Assembly: GCA_017626395.1 (NCBI GenBank)
Contig: JAGAIU010000069.1
Coordinates: forward strand, 1-34,014
DNA: 34,014 bases
Direction of reading: 5' to 3'
From: Clostridia bacterium
GTDB taxonomy: Bacteria > Bacillota > Clostridia > TANB77 > CAG-465
The position numbers and the translations under genes were made by a program. Positions 26,010 through 33,432 of this stretch are shown here, one piece after another (position 1 is the stretch's first letter; each line of letters begins with the position of its first letter). The notes beneath the pieces were generated by a model. It did not search any database, was not told the DNA's origin, and saw only the letters and a program-made list of their open reading frames with translations.

Positions 26010-27377
26010 ATGAAAAATCTATCTATTTCTATTTTAAATGTAGAAAATATACCTTATTTCTTAGGAAAACTAAAAGAAATAGAAACCAAACTACAAAAAA
26101 GAAAAATAGATAATCTTTTAGATATAACTATACATTTTGATGTTATGGATAATAAATTTGTACCTAACAATGGTATAGATATAGAAAAGATAAAAGTAGT
26201 TAAAGAATATGGATATTATATGGATACTCACTTAATGGTAGAAAAACCAATAGAGGATGACTATATAGATAAAACTATAGAATATGGTTGTAATGATATA
26301 ACAATACATTATGAAATAGAAAATTTTGAAAATGTACTAAAATATTTAATAGATAAAAAGAAGAAACTAAACGGAAATTTAAAAATAGGTGTTTCAATAA
26401 AACCTAAAACGGACATATTAGTATTAGAGAAATATATAAAAGATATAGATAAAGTTCTTGTTATGTCTGTTGAACCTGGATTTGGCGGACAAAAATATAT
26501 ACCAGATGCTACAGAAAAAATTGAAGCTCTAAAAAATAAATATAAAGATATATTTGTTCAAGTAGATGGTGGAGTAAATAAAGATACTTTCCATTTACCA
26601 GTAAGAGCTAACTGCGATAGTGCTGTAGTTGGTAGTTATTTAACAAAAAATGTAGATGTTTTAGAGGATAATTTAAATATTTTAAATATAATAAAAGGAA
26701 TAGAAGAGCAGCCTAAAGAGGCAAATATTGAGTTTGAATCTAGAACATTACAAACACAAAAAGGTGGTTATGCACAAGGAGATATTTTATTAGGAATTAA
26801 AGTTCCAAGACTTCGCAAACTATCAAAGATGTGGTATAATATAGTTTCATTAAATACTCTAAGTTATTTTATAAAATCAGATATTCATGATTATAGAAGA
26901 TTTGCTGTATTTTGTTTAGTTAATATGGTAAATGAGAATAATAAGAGTGTAATAAAAGAGTTTATAGATGAAAATATTGTATATTTAAATAATTGGGATT
27001 TAGTAGATGCATGTGTCCCTATTTGTATAGGAAAACAAATAAAAAATGAAAGTGATGAATATATTTATTCTATATTGAGAGAATACACTAAATTAGAAAA
27101 TATTTGGACTAAAAGAATAGGTATAGTATCTTTACTATATATAGCCAAGGAAAATAGAAAAGAAGTGGTATTTAAAGCGATTGATGATGTCTTTTATGAA
27201 GATTTTCATTTATTCCAAAAAGCTTCTGGTTGGGTTTTAAGAGAGTTATATAAAGTGAATCCTAAAGATACACTAGAGTATTTAGTTAATAAAAATAAAT
27301 ATAAAAAAATACCAAGTATTTTAAAATCATATGCTACAGAAAAGATGAGCATACAAGAAAAGAACAAACTAAAATAA
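26010..27377 (+). CDS. Ribulose-phosphate 3-epimerase fused to an AlkD-like domain
   Basis: A 455-residue fusion. Residues 1 to about 228 are a full ribulose-5-phosphate 3-epimerase TIM barrel: SISIL, IHFDVMDNKFVPN with metal His and Asp, MDTHLMVEKP, VEPGFGGQ, VQVDGGVN with the second catalytic Asp, and AVVGSYLTKN for phosphate. From about residue 235 it is an AlkD-like HEAT-repeat protein (DNA alkylation repair glycosylase): YAQGDILLGIKVPRLRKL, HDYRRFAVFCL, NNWDLVD, WTKRIGIVSLLYI and SGWVLRELYK. The joint is continuous with no stop or ribosome site between. Rpe near rsgA is the usual order, so this is likely the housekeeping enzyme. The fusion's purpose is unknown. pfkA follows by 14 bases. 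Confidence 0.88.
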   Translation: MKNLSISILNVENIPYFLGKLKEIETKLQKRKIDNLLDITIHFDVMDNKFVPNNGIDIEKIKVVKEYGYYMDTHLMVEKPIEDDYIDKTIEYGCNDITIHYEIENFENVLKYLIDKKKKLNGNLKIGVSIKPKTDILVLEKYIKDIDKVLVMSVEPGFGGQKYIPDATEKIEALKNKYKDIFVQVDGGVNKDTFHLPVRANCDSAVVGSYLTKNVDVLEDNLNILNIIKGIEEQPKEANIEFESRTLQTQKGGYAQGDILLGIKVPRLRKLSKMWYNIVSLNTLSYFIKSDIHDYRRFAVFCLVNMVNENNKSVIKEFIDENIVYLNNWDLVDACVPICIGKQIKNESDEYIYSILREYTKLENIWTKRIGIVSLLYIAKENRKEVVFKAIDDVFYEDFHLFQKASGWVLRELYKVNPKDTLEYLVNKNKYKKIPSILKSYATEKMSIQEKNKLK

Positions 27378-27391
27378 GGAGAGGATAAGTT

Positions 27392-28468
27392 ATGAAAAAA
27401 ATTGCAATTATGACAGCAGGTGGAGATTGTGCAGGTTTAAATAGTGCTATTAAATCTATAGTAATGACTGCCAACACTCAAGGAATTGAAGTAATAGGAG
27501 TTATGGATGGATACATCGGATTTGTTGAAGGAAGATATATTCCATTAGACTCAGAAGTAGTAAGAAGTATTGAAATAAAAGGTGGAACAATGCTTGGTTC
27601 ATCTAATAAAGAATGTCCATTCCACTATTATAATAAAGAAACAGGAGAGTTTGAAGATAGAGTAGATGAAGGAATTGAAAAATTAAGAGCTCAAGGTGTA
27701 GAAGGAATGGTTATCATCGGTGGAGATGGTACACTAGATTCTGCAAGAGTAATTTACGAACATGGATTACCAGCAGTAGGAATTCCAAAAACAATAGATA
27801 ATGATATGTCAGCATCTGAACCAACAATAGGTTTCCAAACAGCTATTGATGCTGCAGTTGATGCTATAAGAAAATTAATAACTACTGCATATTCTCACAG
27901 AAGAGTAATGGTAGTTGAGCTTATGGGAAGAACATCTGGATATTTAACACTTTATGCAGGATTTGCATCAGGTGCAGATATCATACTTTTACCAGAGCAA
28001 GACTATAGTTTAAAAGTAGTTTGTGACAGAGTAAAAGAAATAATGGAATCAGGAAAAAGATACGTTATAATTGCAATTTCTGAAGCAGCAAAAGAAAAAG
28101 ATGGAGAAGAAACAATTGCTAAAATTGTTAAAGATAGTTTTGAACAAAAGAGATATGGTGGTGTATCTCAAAAATTAGCAGCTGAAATAGAACAACTAAC
28201 TGGATATGAAACAAGAGCAACAATTCTTGGACATATTCAAAGAGGTGGAGAGCCTACTACTTCAGATATAATCTTAGGAGCAAGACTAGGAAATGCTGCT
28301 TGTAACCTATTAATAAATGGAGAACCAGGATATATTGTTGGTATCAAAGGTGGAAATGTTGTTAAAATGGCATTCCCTAAAGATAGAGTACCAAGATTAT
28401 TAGATATGAACAACGATGATCTTTGCAGAACAGCAAGAGATATGGGAGTATGTTTTGGTCAAGAGTAG
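27392..28468 (+). CDS. pfkA: 6-phosphofructokinase
   Basis: A 358-residue phosphofructokinase of glycolysis, converting fructose-6-phosphate to the 1,6-bisphosphate. The nucleotide loop starts TAGGDCAGLN. The GGDGT motif is at 110-114 and the catalytic PKTIDND at 132-138; MGRTSGYL, EQKRYGGVSQKLA and GHIQRGG are further family marks. Gly113 in GGDGT is typical of ATP-users, while Lys133 in PKTIDND is typical of pyrophosphate-users and the long mixed group. So the phosphate donor is not certain. It lies 14 bases after the Rpe-AlkD gene with AGGAGAGG in front, and a strong terminator follows. Confidence 0.93.
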   Translation: MKKIAIMTAGGDCAGLNSAIKSIVMTANTQGIEVIGVMDGYIGFVEGRYIPLDSEVVRSIEIKGGTMLGSSNKECPFHYYNKETGEFEDRVDEGIEKLRAQGVEGMVIIGGDGTLDSARVIYEHGLPAVGIPKTIDNDMSASEPTIGFQTAIDAAVDAIRKLITTAYSHRRVMVVELMGRTSGYLTLYAGFASGADIILLPEQDYSLKVVCDRVKEIMESGKRYVIIAISEAAKEKDGEETIAKIVKDSFEQKRYGGVSQKLAAEIEQLTGYETRATILGHIQRGGEPTTSDIILGARLGNAACNLLINGEPGYIVGIKGGNVVKMAFPKDRVPRLLDMNNDDLCRTARDMGVCFGQE

Positions 28469-28483
28469 AAATACAAATTTAAG

Positions 28484-28517
28484 AAACACATTACAAAAAT
28501 GTAATGTGTTTTTTTCA
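28484..28517 (+). terminator. Terminator after pfkA
   Basis: An 11-bp stem (28484-28494 with 28501-28511) with a 6-base loop is followed by T-rich sequence. Confidence 0.9.
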
Positions 28518-28542
28518 TCTTCTTAGATATATAATAAAAAAT

Positions 28543-28600
28543 CGAACTTTTGTTTGACAATAAAAAATCGTTATGATATAATTTAACAAACATTAGTTTG
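28543..28600 (+). promoter_or_regulatory. lexA promoter with two LexA-box-like operators
   Basis: The promoter is TTGACA (28554-28559), 17 bases, TATAAT (28577-28582), with TG in the extended -10. A LexA box CGAAC-N4-GTTTG (28543-28556) overlaps the -35. A second, CAAAC-N4-GTTTG (28587-28600), lies at the transcription start. Both follow the Gram-positive pattern GAAC-N4-GTTC with changes. This arrangement would let LexA shut its own gene. Confidence 0.88.
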
Positions 28601-28614
28601 AAAGGGGAATGAAT

Positions 28615-29223
28615 ATGAGTGAAGCTACTTTAAATGCACAAGAGCAAAGAGTACTAGAATATATAAAAGAACAAATTAAGGATACAGGTTATCCACCATC
28701 AGTAAGGGAGATATGTGCAGCATTAGGATTTAAATCTACATCATCTGCACACCAATATATTTGGAGACTTGCTGAAAAAGGATATATAGACAAAGGAGAT
28801 TTAAAAACAAGAGCAATAAGAGTTGTTGGAAGTGAATCAACAATATCTGTTCCAATAGTTGGAAAAGTTGCAGCAGGTGAACCAATACTTGCTACTGAAA
28901 ATATAGAAGACTATATGTCTATTGGAGAAAGTTTCTTTACAAAAGATGCTTTAAAAAATGATAATTTCATCTTAAAAGTACAAGGCGAAAGTATGATTAA
29001 TGCTGGAATAAATAACGGAGACTATATAATAGTTTCTAAACAAGAAACAGCAAGAAATGGACAAATTGTTGTAGCTATGATAGATGGTGAAGCAACAGTT
29101 AAAACTTTCTATAAAGAAAGAGATTATGTTAGATTACAACCAGAAAATGATACAATGGAACCAATTATAGTTAAAGATGTACAAATACTTGGAAAAGTAA
29201 TTGGATTATTTAGAAAAATATAG
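28615..29223 (+). CDS. lexA: LexA, SOS-response repressor
   Basis: A 202-residue repressor. The N-terminal winged helix-turn-helix (about 1-70) has TGYPPSVREICAALGFKSTSSAHQ. The C-terminal protease domain has the self-cleavage site Ala87-Gly88 (in VAAGEP), nucleophile S126 (GESM) and Lys163 (in EATVKTFY). RecA filaments trigger cleavage on DNA damage. I chose ATG 28615, 8 bases after AAAGGGG; ATG 28609 is only about 3 bases away from that site. The likely targets in the window are lexA itself and, from general knowledge, uvrB. Confidence 0.96.
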   Translation: MSEATLNAQEQRVLEYIKEQIKDTGYPPSVREICAALGFKSTSSAHQYIWRLAEKGYIDKGDLKTRAIRVVGSESTISVPIVGKVAAGEPILATENIEDYMSIGESFFTKDALKNDNFILKVQGESMINAGINNGDYIIVSKQETARNGQIVVAMIDGEATVKTFYKERDYVRLQPENDTMEPIIVKDVQILGKVIGLFRKI

Positions 29224-29228
29224 AAAAT

Positions 29229-29257
29229 AAAATGCACCTTATGGGTGCATTTTTTTG
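29229..29257 (+). terminator. Terminator after lexA
   Basis: A 10-bp stem (29229-29238 with 29244-29253) with a 5-base loop is followed by a T-run. Confidence 0.9.
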
Positions 29258-29346
29258 TTTTAAAATTAATTAAAATATAGTATTTTAAAATTTAAATAAG
29301 TATGATAGAATTAAGTAAATAGGAATTTGTTGAGGAGTTGAAAAAT

Positions 29347-30276
29347 ATGAAAATTATAAATGATCAATTTAAAATCGATGGTAAGAGTGTTCTAAATTAT
29401 TATGAAATAAAAGCAAATAAATCCAAATTATTATTGCTTCATGCTCAAGGAACTAATTCATTAAGTTTTATGAACGTAATTGATAAATTATCAAAACATT
29501 TTCATATTTATTTAGTTGATTATTACGGACATGGAAAAAGTTCTTTTAATCGAGAAAAATATAATTTGATTGACATTGCAAATGATATTATTAGATTTAT
29601 AGAACAAGTGATTAAAGATAATGTTTCAGTTTTAGGGCATTCTTCTGGTGGACTTATTGCTTCATACATTGCATCGAATTGCGAATTGTGCTCTGGACTT
29701 ATATTAGAAGATCCACCATTTTTTTCAAGTGTTGGAGATAGAAGATTTAATACATACAATTATGTAGATTTATCAACTGTATGTCACAATTTCATATATC
29801 AAGACAAAATAAAAGATTTTGTATATTATTATTTTGTAAATCAATATTGTTGGAATTTCTTTCCCGATGATTCTAGAGAAAAAATTAGAACAAAGTTGGG
29901 AGTTCTTGCATTAAAATATAGAGAAAAACACCCAGATAAAAATTTAAAAGTAATGTTTTGGCCTAAGAAATTTTTAGAAGCATTTAGAGGAATACAAAAT
30001 TATGATCCTTATTTTGGAGAAAGTTTTTATAATGATTCATTTAATTCAAATGTTGATTATAAAAAAATACTGTCAAATATAAAATGTGAAACATTGTTTT
30101 TGAAAGCAAAAACAACTATTGGTGATGATGGTTTAATTCAAGGTGCTTTAACTGATGAAGATTTAGAACAAGTAAATAAATTAATTAGTAATATGGATAT
30201 AGAACGATTTGATTGTGGTCATGGTATTCATGTTGATAAACCAAAACAATTTGTAAAAGCATTAATAAGAAAATAA
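29347..30276 (+). CDS. Alpha/beta-hydrolase
   Basis: A 309-residue alpha/beta-hydrolase fold protein. The nucleophile elbow is GHSSGG with S99, the oxyanion region follows LLHAQGTNSLSF, and the catalytic His is in DCGHGIHVDKP near the C-terminus. An acidic residue in the TTIGDDG segment is the likely third member. The cap part (about 125-215) is larger than usual and aromatic-rich (DFVYYYFVNQYCWNFF). There is no signal peptide. I chose the ATG at 29347, 9 bases after GAGGAG, rather than a TTG at 29338. The substrate is unknown. It is the first gene of an accessory run that shares repeated leaders. Confidence 0.85.
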   Translation: MKIINDQFKIDGKSVLNYYEIKANKSKLLLLHAQGTNSLSFMNVIDKLSKHFHIYLVDYYGHGKSSFNREKYNLIDIANDIIRFIEQVIKDNVSVLGHSSGGLIASYIASNCELCSGLILEDPPFFSSVGDRRFNTYNYVDLSTVCHNFIYQDKIKDFVYYYFVNQYCWNFFPDDSREKIRTKLGVLALKYREKHPDKNLKVMFWPKKFLEAFRGIQNYDPYFGESFYNDSFNSNVDYKKILSNIKCETLFLKAKTTIGDDGLIQGALTDEDLEQVNKLISNMDIERFDCGHGIHVDKPKQFVKALIRK

Positions 30277-30326
30277 CAAATTACAATTTAGTGATTTGTT
30301 AGAAAAATAGTAAATTTGTAGGGGGA
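30274..30326 (+). repeat. Repeated leader, copy 1
   Basis: About 50 bases between the hydrolase and the DUF6440 gene, alike over most of the length to 30520-30568. The shared core includes AAATTACAA, TTTAGT, ATTTGTTAGA, AAATAGTAA and the GGAGG-like ribosome site. The first part could fold into a weak AT-rich hairpin. Confidence 0.75.
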
Positions 30327-30333
30327 ATTTAGA

Positions 30334-30522
30334 ATGAAAAAAGAAAAAAATAGATTTGAAGTGAAAAAAGCAACTGGTTTAACCTTTGGAAAAATAATTG
30401 TTGATACGGAAACAGGAGTAAATTACTTATATTATTTTTCTGGAATAAGAGGAGAATTAATGGGTGGTGGTTTAACTCCACTTTTAAATGCAGATGGAAG
30501 TGTTGTTGTTACTAAAGAATAA
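30334..30522 (+). CDS. DUF6440-family small protein
   Basis: A 62-residue protein matching my recollection of the DUF6440 family: FEVKKATGLTFGKIIVDTETGVNYLY, then GGGLTPLLNADGSVVVTK. It is a compact beta-rich protein, and many members are phage- or plasmid-linked or scattered in Firmicutes. Function unknown. The GGGGG ribosome site is in the repeated leader. It sits between the hydrolase and the PstS-like gene. Confidence 0.75.
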   Translation: MKKEKNRFEVKKATGLTFGKIIVDTETGVNYLYYFSGIRGELMGGGLTPLLNADGSVVVTKE

Positions 30523-30568
30523 ATTACAAATTTAGTAATTTGTTAGATAAATAGTAATTTATGGAGGG
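30520..30568 (+). repeat. Repeated leader, copy 2
   Basis: Similar to 30274-30326 with a few substitutions and one-base shifts. A shorter trace, AAATTACGAATTTAGAGGAG, lies at 31757-31776 before the next gene but one. Confidence 0.75.
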
Positions 30569-30573
30569 AGATT

Positions 30574-31752
30574 ATGGATAAAGAAAAAAATAAAATGAAA
30601 AATTTTCTAAAAATAGTTTTGAAACTAATTCTTACTGGAGTTGCATTATATATAAGTTATATAGTAGCAATAGTTTTATTATTAATTCTTAGTTTAATAA
30701 AAATAAATGTTGCTTTAATAGTATGGAGTGTTTTATTATTACCAAGTATATTATTAATTATGATATATTCAAAAAATAAAAAAAGAGATTTAAAAAGATG
30801 GGGAATATTTATTTTTCTTTTTGTTTTACTTTTCGGAATTAACATAGGTATAAATAAATATGAAGAAAGCCTAACTATAAAAACAAATGTAAATATAGAT
30901 TGCAATGAATATTTACCATTTGTAGAAGAATCAAAAATTGTAAAATTAGATCATGAAGCGAGCTTACAACTCACAGATAACTTACCAAGATTAGATGGCG
31001 CTGCTGCTGTATTTCCAGTTTATTCAGCTTTTGTTAATGCAACTTATCCAAATACAGTTAGTTTAAATGATGGAATATTTGAATATAGAAATACTGTAAG
31101 AGGTTACAGATCATTAGCATTAAAAGAATCAGATTTATTTTTTGGAGCACTTCCATCAAAAGAACAAATAGATTTTGCAAAAGAACAAGGAAATGAATTT
31201 GAATATACAGAAATAGCAAAAGAGGCTTTTGTATTTTTTGTACACAAAGATAATCCAGTTGAAAGTTTAACTACAGAAGAAATTAAGAAAATCTATTCAG
31301 GAAAGATTACTAATTGGAAAGAAGTTGGCGGAAAAGATGAAGAGATTATAGCATTCCAAAGAAACGAAGGTAGTGGAAGTCAAAGTATGCTAATTAGATT
31401 TATGGCAGGAACACCAATTATGGATGCACCAACAGAACAAGTAAATGATCTTATGGTTGGCATAATAGATCAAGTTTCAGATTATAAAAATAAAACAAAT
31501 TCTATAGGATTTTCATTTAGATATTATATGGAAGGAATTATAAAAAATCCTAACGTAAAGATATTAAAAGTTGATGGAATAGAACCAAATGTTCAAAATA
31601 TTAAAAATGATAAATATCCAATAACAACATCTCTTTATGCAGTAACTTATAAAAATAACGACAATGAAAATGTACAAAAACTTTTAGATTGGATTCTATC
31701 AGACGAGGGACAAGAGATAATAGAAAAAACTGGATATGTTGGAATAAATTAA
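30574..31752 (+). CDS. Membrane-tethered PstS-like (phosphate-binding) protein
   Basis: A 392-residue protein. Residues 1-105 hold three hydrophobic helices separated by basic turns. The rest is a PBP-like domain of the PstS group: LDGAAAVFPVYSAFVNATYP, FGALPSKEQ, EIAKEAFVFFVHKDNPVESLTTEEIKKIYSGKITNWKEVGG, and QRNEGSGSQSML with the Ser/Gly-rich phosphate loop, ending in LLDWILSDEGQEIIEKTGYVG. Ordinary PstS is a lipoprotein; this one has no lipobox and is fixed by helices. No pstC, pstA or pstB is near. It may be a phosphate sensor or scavenger rather than part of an ABC importer; that is inference. GGAGGG precedes the ATG. Confidence 0.85.
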   Translation: MDKEKNKMKNFLKIVLKLILTGVALYISYIVAIVLLLILSLIKINVALIVWSVLLLPSILLIMIYSKNKKRDLKRWGIFIFLFVLLFGINIGINKYEESLTIKTNVNIDCNEYLPFVEESKIVKLDHEASLQLTDNLPRLDGAAAVFPVYSAFVNATYPNTVSLNDGIFEYRNTVRGYRSLALKESDLFFGALPSKEQIDFAKEQGNEFEYTEIAKEAFVFFVHKDNPVESLTTEEIKKIYSGKITNWKEVGGKDEEIIAFQRNEGSGSQSMLIRFMAGTPIMDAPTEQVNDLMVGIIDQVSDYKNKTNSIGFSFRYYMEGIIKNPNVKILKVDGIEPNVQNIKNDKYPITTSLYAVTYKNNDNENVQKLLDWILSDEGQEIIEKTGYVGIN

Positions 31753-31785
31753 TAATATAAATTACGAATTTAGAGGAGAATAAAA

Positions 31786-32097
31786 ATGAAAATAATAACT
31801 ATATGCGGAAGTTTAAAATTTCAAAAAGAAATGATGGAAATAGCAGAGAAAATGAGTAAACAAGGTAATTGTGTTCTTACACCTGTATATCCAGTTAGTA
31901 CAGATAAAAATAGTTATACTGAAGAAGAAATAAAAATAGTGGGACAAATGCATTTTGAAAGAATAAAATTATCTGATGCTATATTAGTAGTAAATGTAGA
32001 CAACTATATCGGTAATAGTACTAAAAGAGAAATAGAATTTGCAGAGTCTTTAGGGAAAGAAGTTATTTATTATACAGACTTAAAGTTTATAAAATAA
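31786..32097 (+). CDS. Nucleoside 2-deoxyribosyltransferase-like protein
   Basis: A 103-residue protein with the short Rossmann-like fold of the 2-deoxyribosyltransferase/DUF4406 group. MKIITICGSLKFQKEMMEIAEKM is the N-terminal strand and loop, HFERIKLSDAILVVNVDNYIGNSTKREIEFAESLGK is the usual middle. The Glu of REIEFA is in the position of the catalytic residue. Members swap bases on deoxynucleosides or cleave nucleotides. GAGGAG is 8 bases before the ATG. No link to pdp can be shown from the distance. Confidence 0.75.
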   Translation: MKIITICGSLKFQKEMMEIAEKMSKQGNCVLTPVYPVSTDKNSYTEEEIKIVGQMHFERIKLSDAILVVNVDNYIGNSTKREIEFAESLGKEVIYYTDLKFIK

Positions 32098-32149
32098 AGA
32101 AAGGTTAGAAAAGTTAAATTAAGGTAATTTAGTTAAAGGAGGTAGATTT

Positions 32150-32629
32150 ATGATTATTTTAATGGAAGGTATAGTAATGTGTTTTGTATTACTAATTACT
32201 TGTGTAATTGGTATAGCTAATGGTCCTGTAGGACTAGTTGTATTATACGAACAAGATGTTCAAGATAGAGTTGTAGAACTTGGATATACAACTAAAAAGA
32301 AAATTAATAAAAGTTTTATCATTACATGTATAGCATTATTCTTACCAATGATAGTGCTAGTACCATTTATGGTATATTATATAAATGGGGCAGTAGGATT
32401 TTGGAATGGATTTTGGCAAATGAGTATAATTTATTGGATATCCGGATTATTTGATAGATTCTTTATTGATTGGTATTGGGTTGGAAAAACTAAAGCTTGG
32501 GAAATACCAAATACAGATGATTTAAAACCATATATTCCTAAAAATGTACTTATCAGAAAATGGATAGGAACAATATTTGTTTATCCACTTTTTGCCGCTA
32601 TAATTGCAGGAATAATGACTTTAATATAG
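32150..32629 (+). CDS. Membrane protein of unknown function
   Basis: A 159-residue integral membrane protein with about four hydrophobic helices (roughly residues 5-30, 55-78, 85-105 and 135-157). There is a conserved-looking aromatic stretch FDRFFIDWYWVGKTKAWEIP between the third and fourth. The AAAGGAGG ribosome site is near-perfect. I do not recognise a family. It lies 22 bases before the flavodoxin-rubredoxin gene, so the two may be co-transcribed. Confidence 0.7.
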   Translation: MIILMEGIVMCFVLLITCVIGIANGPVGLVVLYEQDVQDRVVELGYTTKKKINKSFIITCIALFLPMIVLVPFMVYYINGAVGFWNGFWQMSIIYWISGLFDRFFIDWYWVGKTKAWEIPNTDDLKPYIPKNVLIRKWIGTIFVYPLFAAIIAGIMTLI

Positions 32630-32651
32630 TAGAAAGAACGGGGGGAAGAAT

Positions 32652-33314
32652 ATGAGCAAAACAATAGTAACTTATGAAACATTTCATGGTAGTGCTAAAA
32701 AAGTAGCACAAATAATTTCAGAAAAATTAAATTGTAAATGTATCAATGTAGATACACCATTTGAAGCAGAAGATTTAAGAGAAATAGATAATATAGTGTT
32801 AGTATTTAATTTTAGAGGACCATATACTGCACAACTAACAAAATTATATTTAAGTAGAGTTAAAGAACAACTAAAAACTAAAAACGTAATTTTAGTAGGA
32901 GAAGGATTATTCTCAAAAAAAGAATTCCCAGTTGTTGCTGGTGAAATTAATAAAAACAATCCATCTAAAACATTTAGTATATTCTTTGTTAATGGACAAT
33001 TAAGAATGGAAACTTTATTTCCAGAAGAAAGAGCATTATTAAAGAAGTTTAGTGAAATAACAGGTATGGAAATAAAAGATATGGGAGAATTAGATTTAGC
33101 TAAAGCAGAAGAAGTGGCTGCTGAAATTGAAAGACTAATTGATACAGATGAGTTTAAAGATACAAGAAAAACAGAAATTGAAGAAGATGAGAATGCTGGT
33201 AAAACTAAATGGATTTGTCCAGTATGCGGATATATACATTATGGGGACAACCCACCAGAGACATGCCCATTATGTGGTGTACCAGGTAGTATGTTTAAGA
33301 AAGAAGAAGCATAA
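32652..33314 (+). CDS. Flavodoxin-like protein with a C-terminal rubredoxin-like domain
   Basis: A 220-residue cytoplasmic electron carrier. Residues 1-160 are flavodoxin-like: the FMN phosphate loop is in TYETFHGSAKKVA and the second loop is in VFNFRGPYTAQ. Residues 185-215 are a rubredoxin-type iron site, WICPVCGYIHYGDNPPETCPLC, with C189, C192, C205 and C208, as in rubrerythrin tails. Such fusions let FMN and a single iron pass electrons within one protein, often for oxygen or peroxide defence in anaerobes. GGGGG precedes the ATG. A strong terminator overlaps the stop codon. Confidence 0.85.
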   Translation: MSKTIVTYETFHGSAKKVAQIISEKLNCKCINVDTPFEAEDLREIDNIVLVFNFRGPYTAQLTKLYLSRVKEQLKTKNVILVGEGLFSKKEFPVVAGEINKNNPSKTFSIFFVNGQLRMETLFPEERALLKKFSEITGMEIKDMGELDLAKAEEVAAEIERLIDTDEFKDTRKTEIEEDENAGKTKWICPVCGYIHYGDNPPETCPLCGVPGSMFKKEEA

Positions 33315-33336
33315 AAATATGCTTCTTTTTTTTTTA
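33304..33336 (+). terminator. Terminator after the flavodoxin-rubredoxin gene
   Basis: A 10-bp stem (33304-33313 with 33318-33327) with an AAAA loop is followed by a long T-run. Confidence 0.9.
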
Positions 33337-33347
33337 ATTCTACTATA

Positions 33348-33413
33348 AGTTTAGTATAAAAAAGCTAAGTAAACTAACAGTAGATTGACTAAATTTAGTA
33401 TCCATATTAAAAT
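33348..33413 (+). promoter_or_regulatory. Promoter and palindromic operator for the XRE regulator
   Basis: TTGACT (33385-33390) and TAAAAT (33408-33413) are 17 bases apart. A perfect 12-base palindrome ACTAAATTTAGT (33388-33399) overlaps the -35 and spacer. Related elements AGTTTAGT (33348-33355) and AAACTAAC (33371-33378) lie upstream. This is what an autoregulated repressor site would look like. Confidence 0.65.
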
Positions 33414-33432
33414 TATCTTGAGGTGAAAAAAT

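Noticed and set aside
30274..30568. CRISPR-like repeats
   Set aside because: Only two imperfect copies exist, each at a gene start with a ribosome site and a gene between them.
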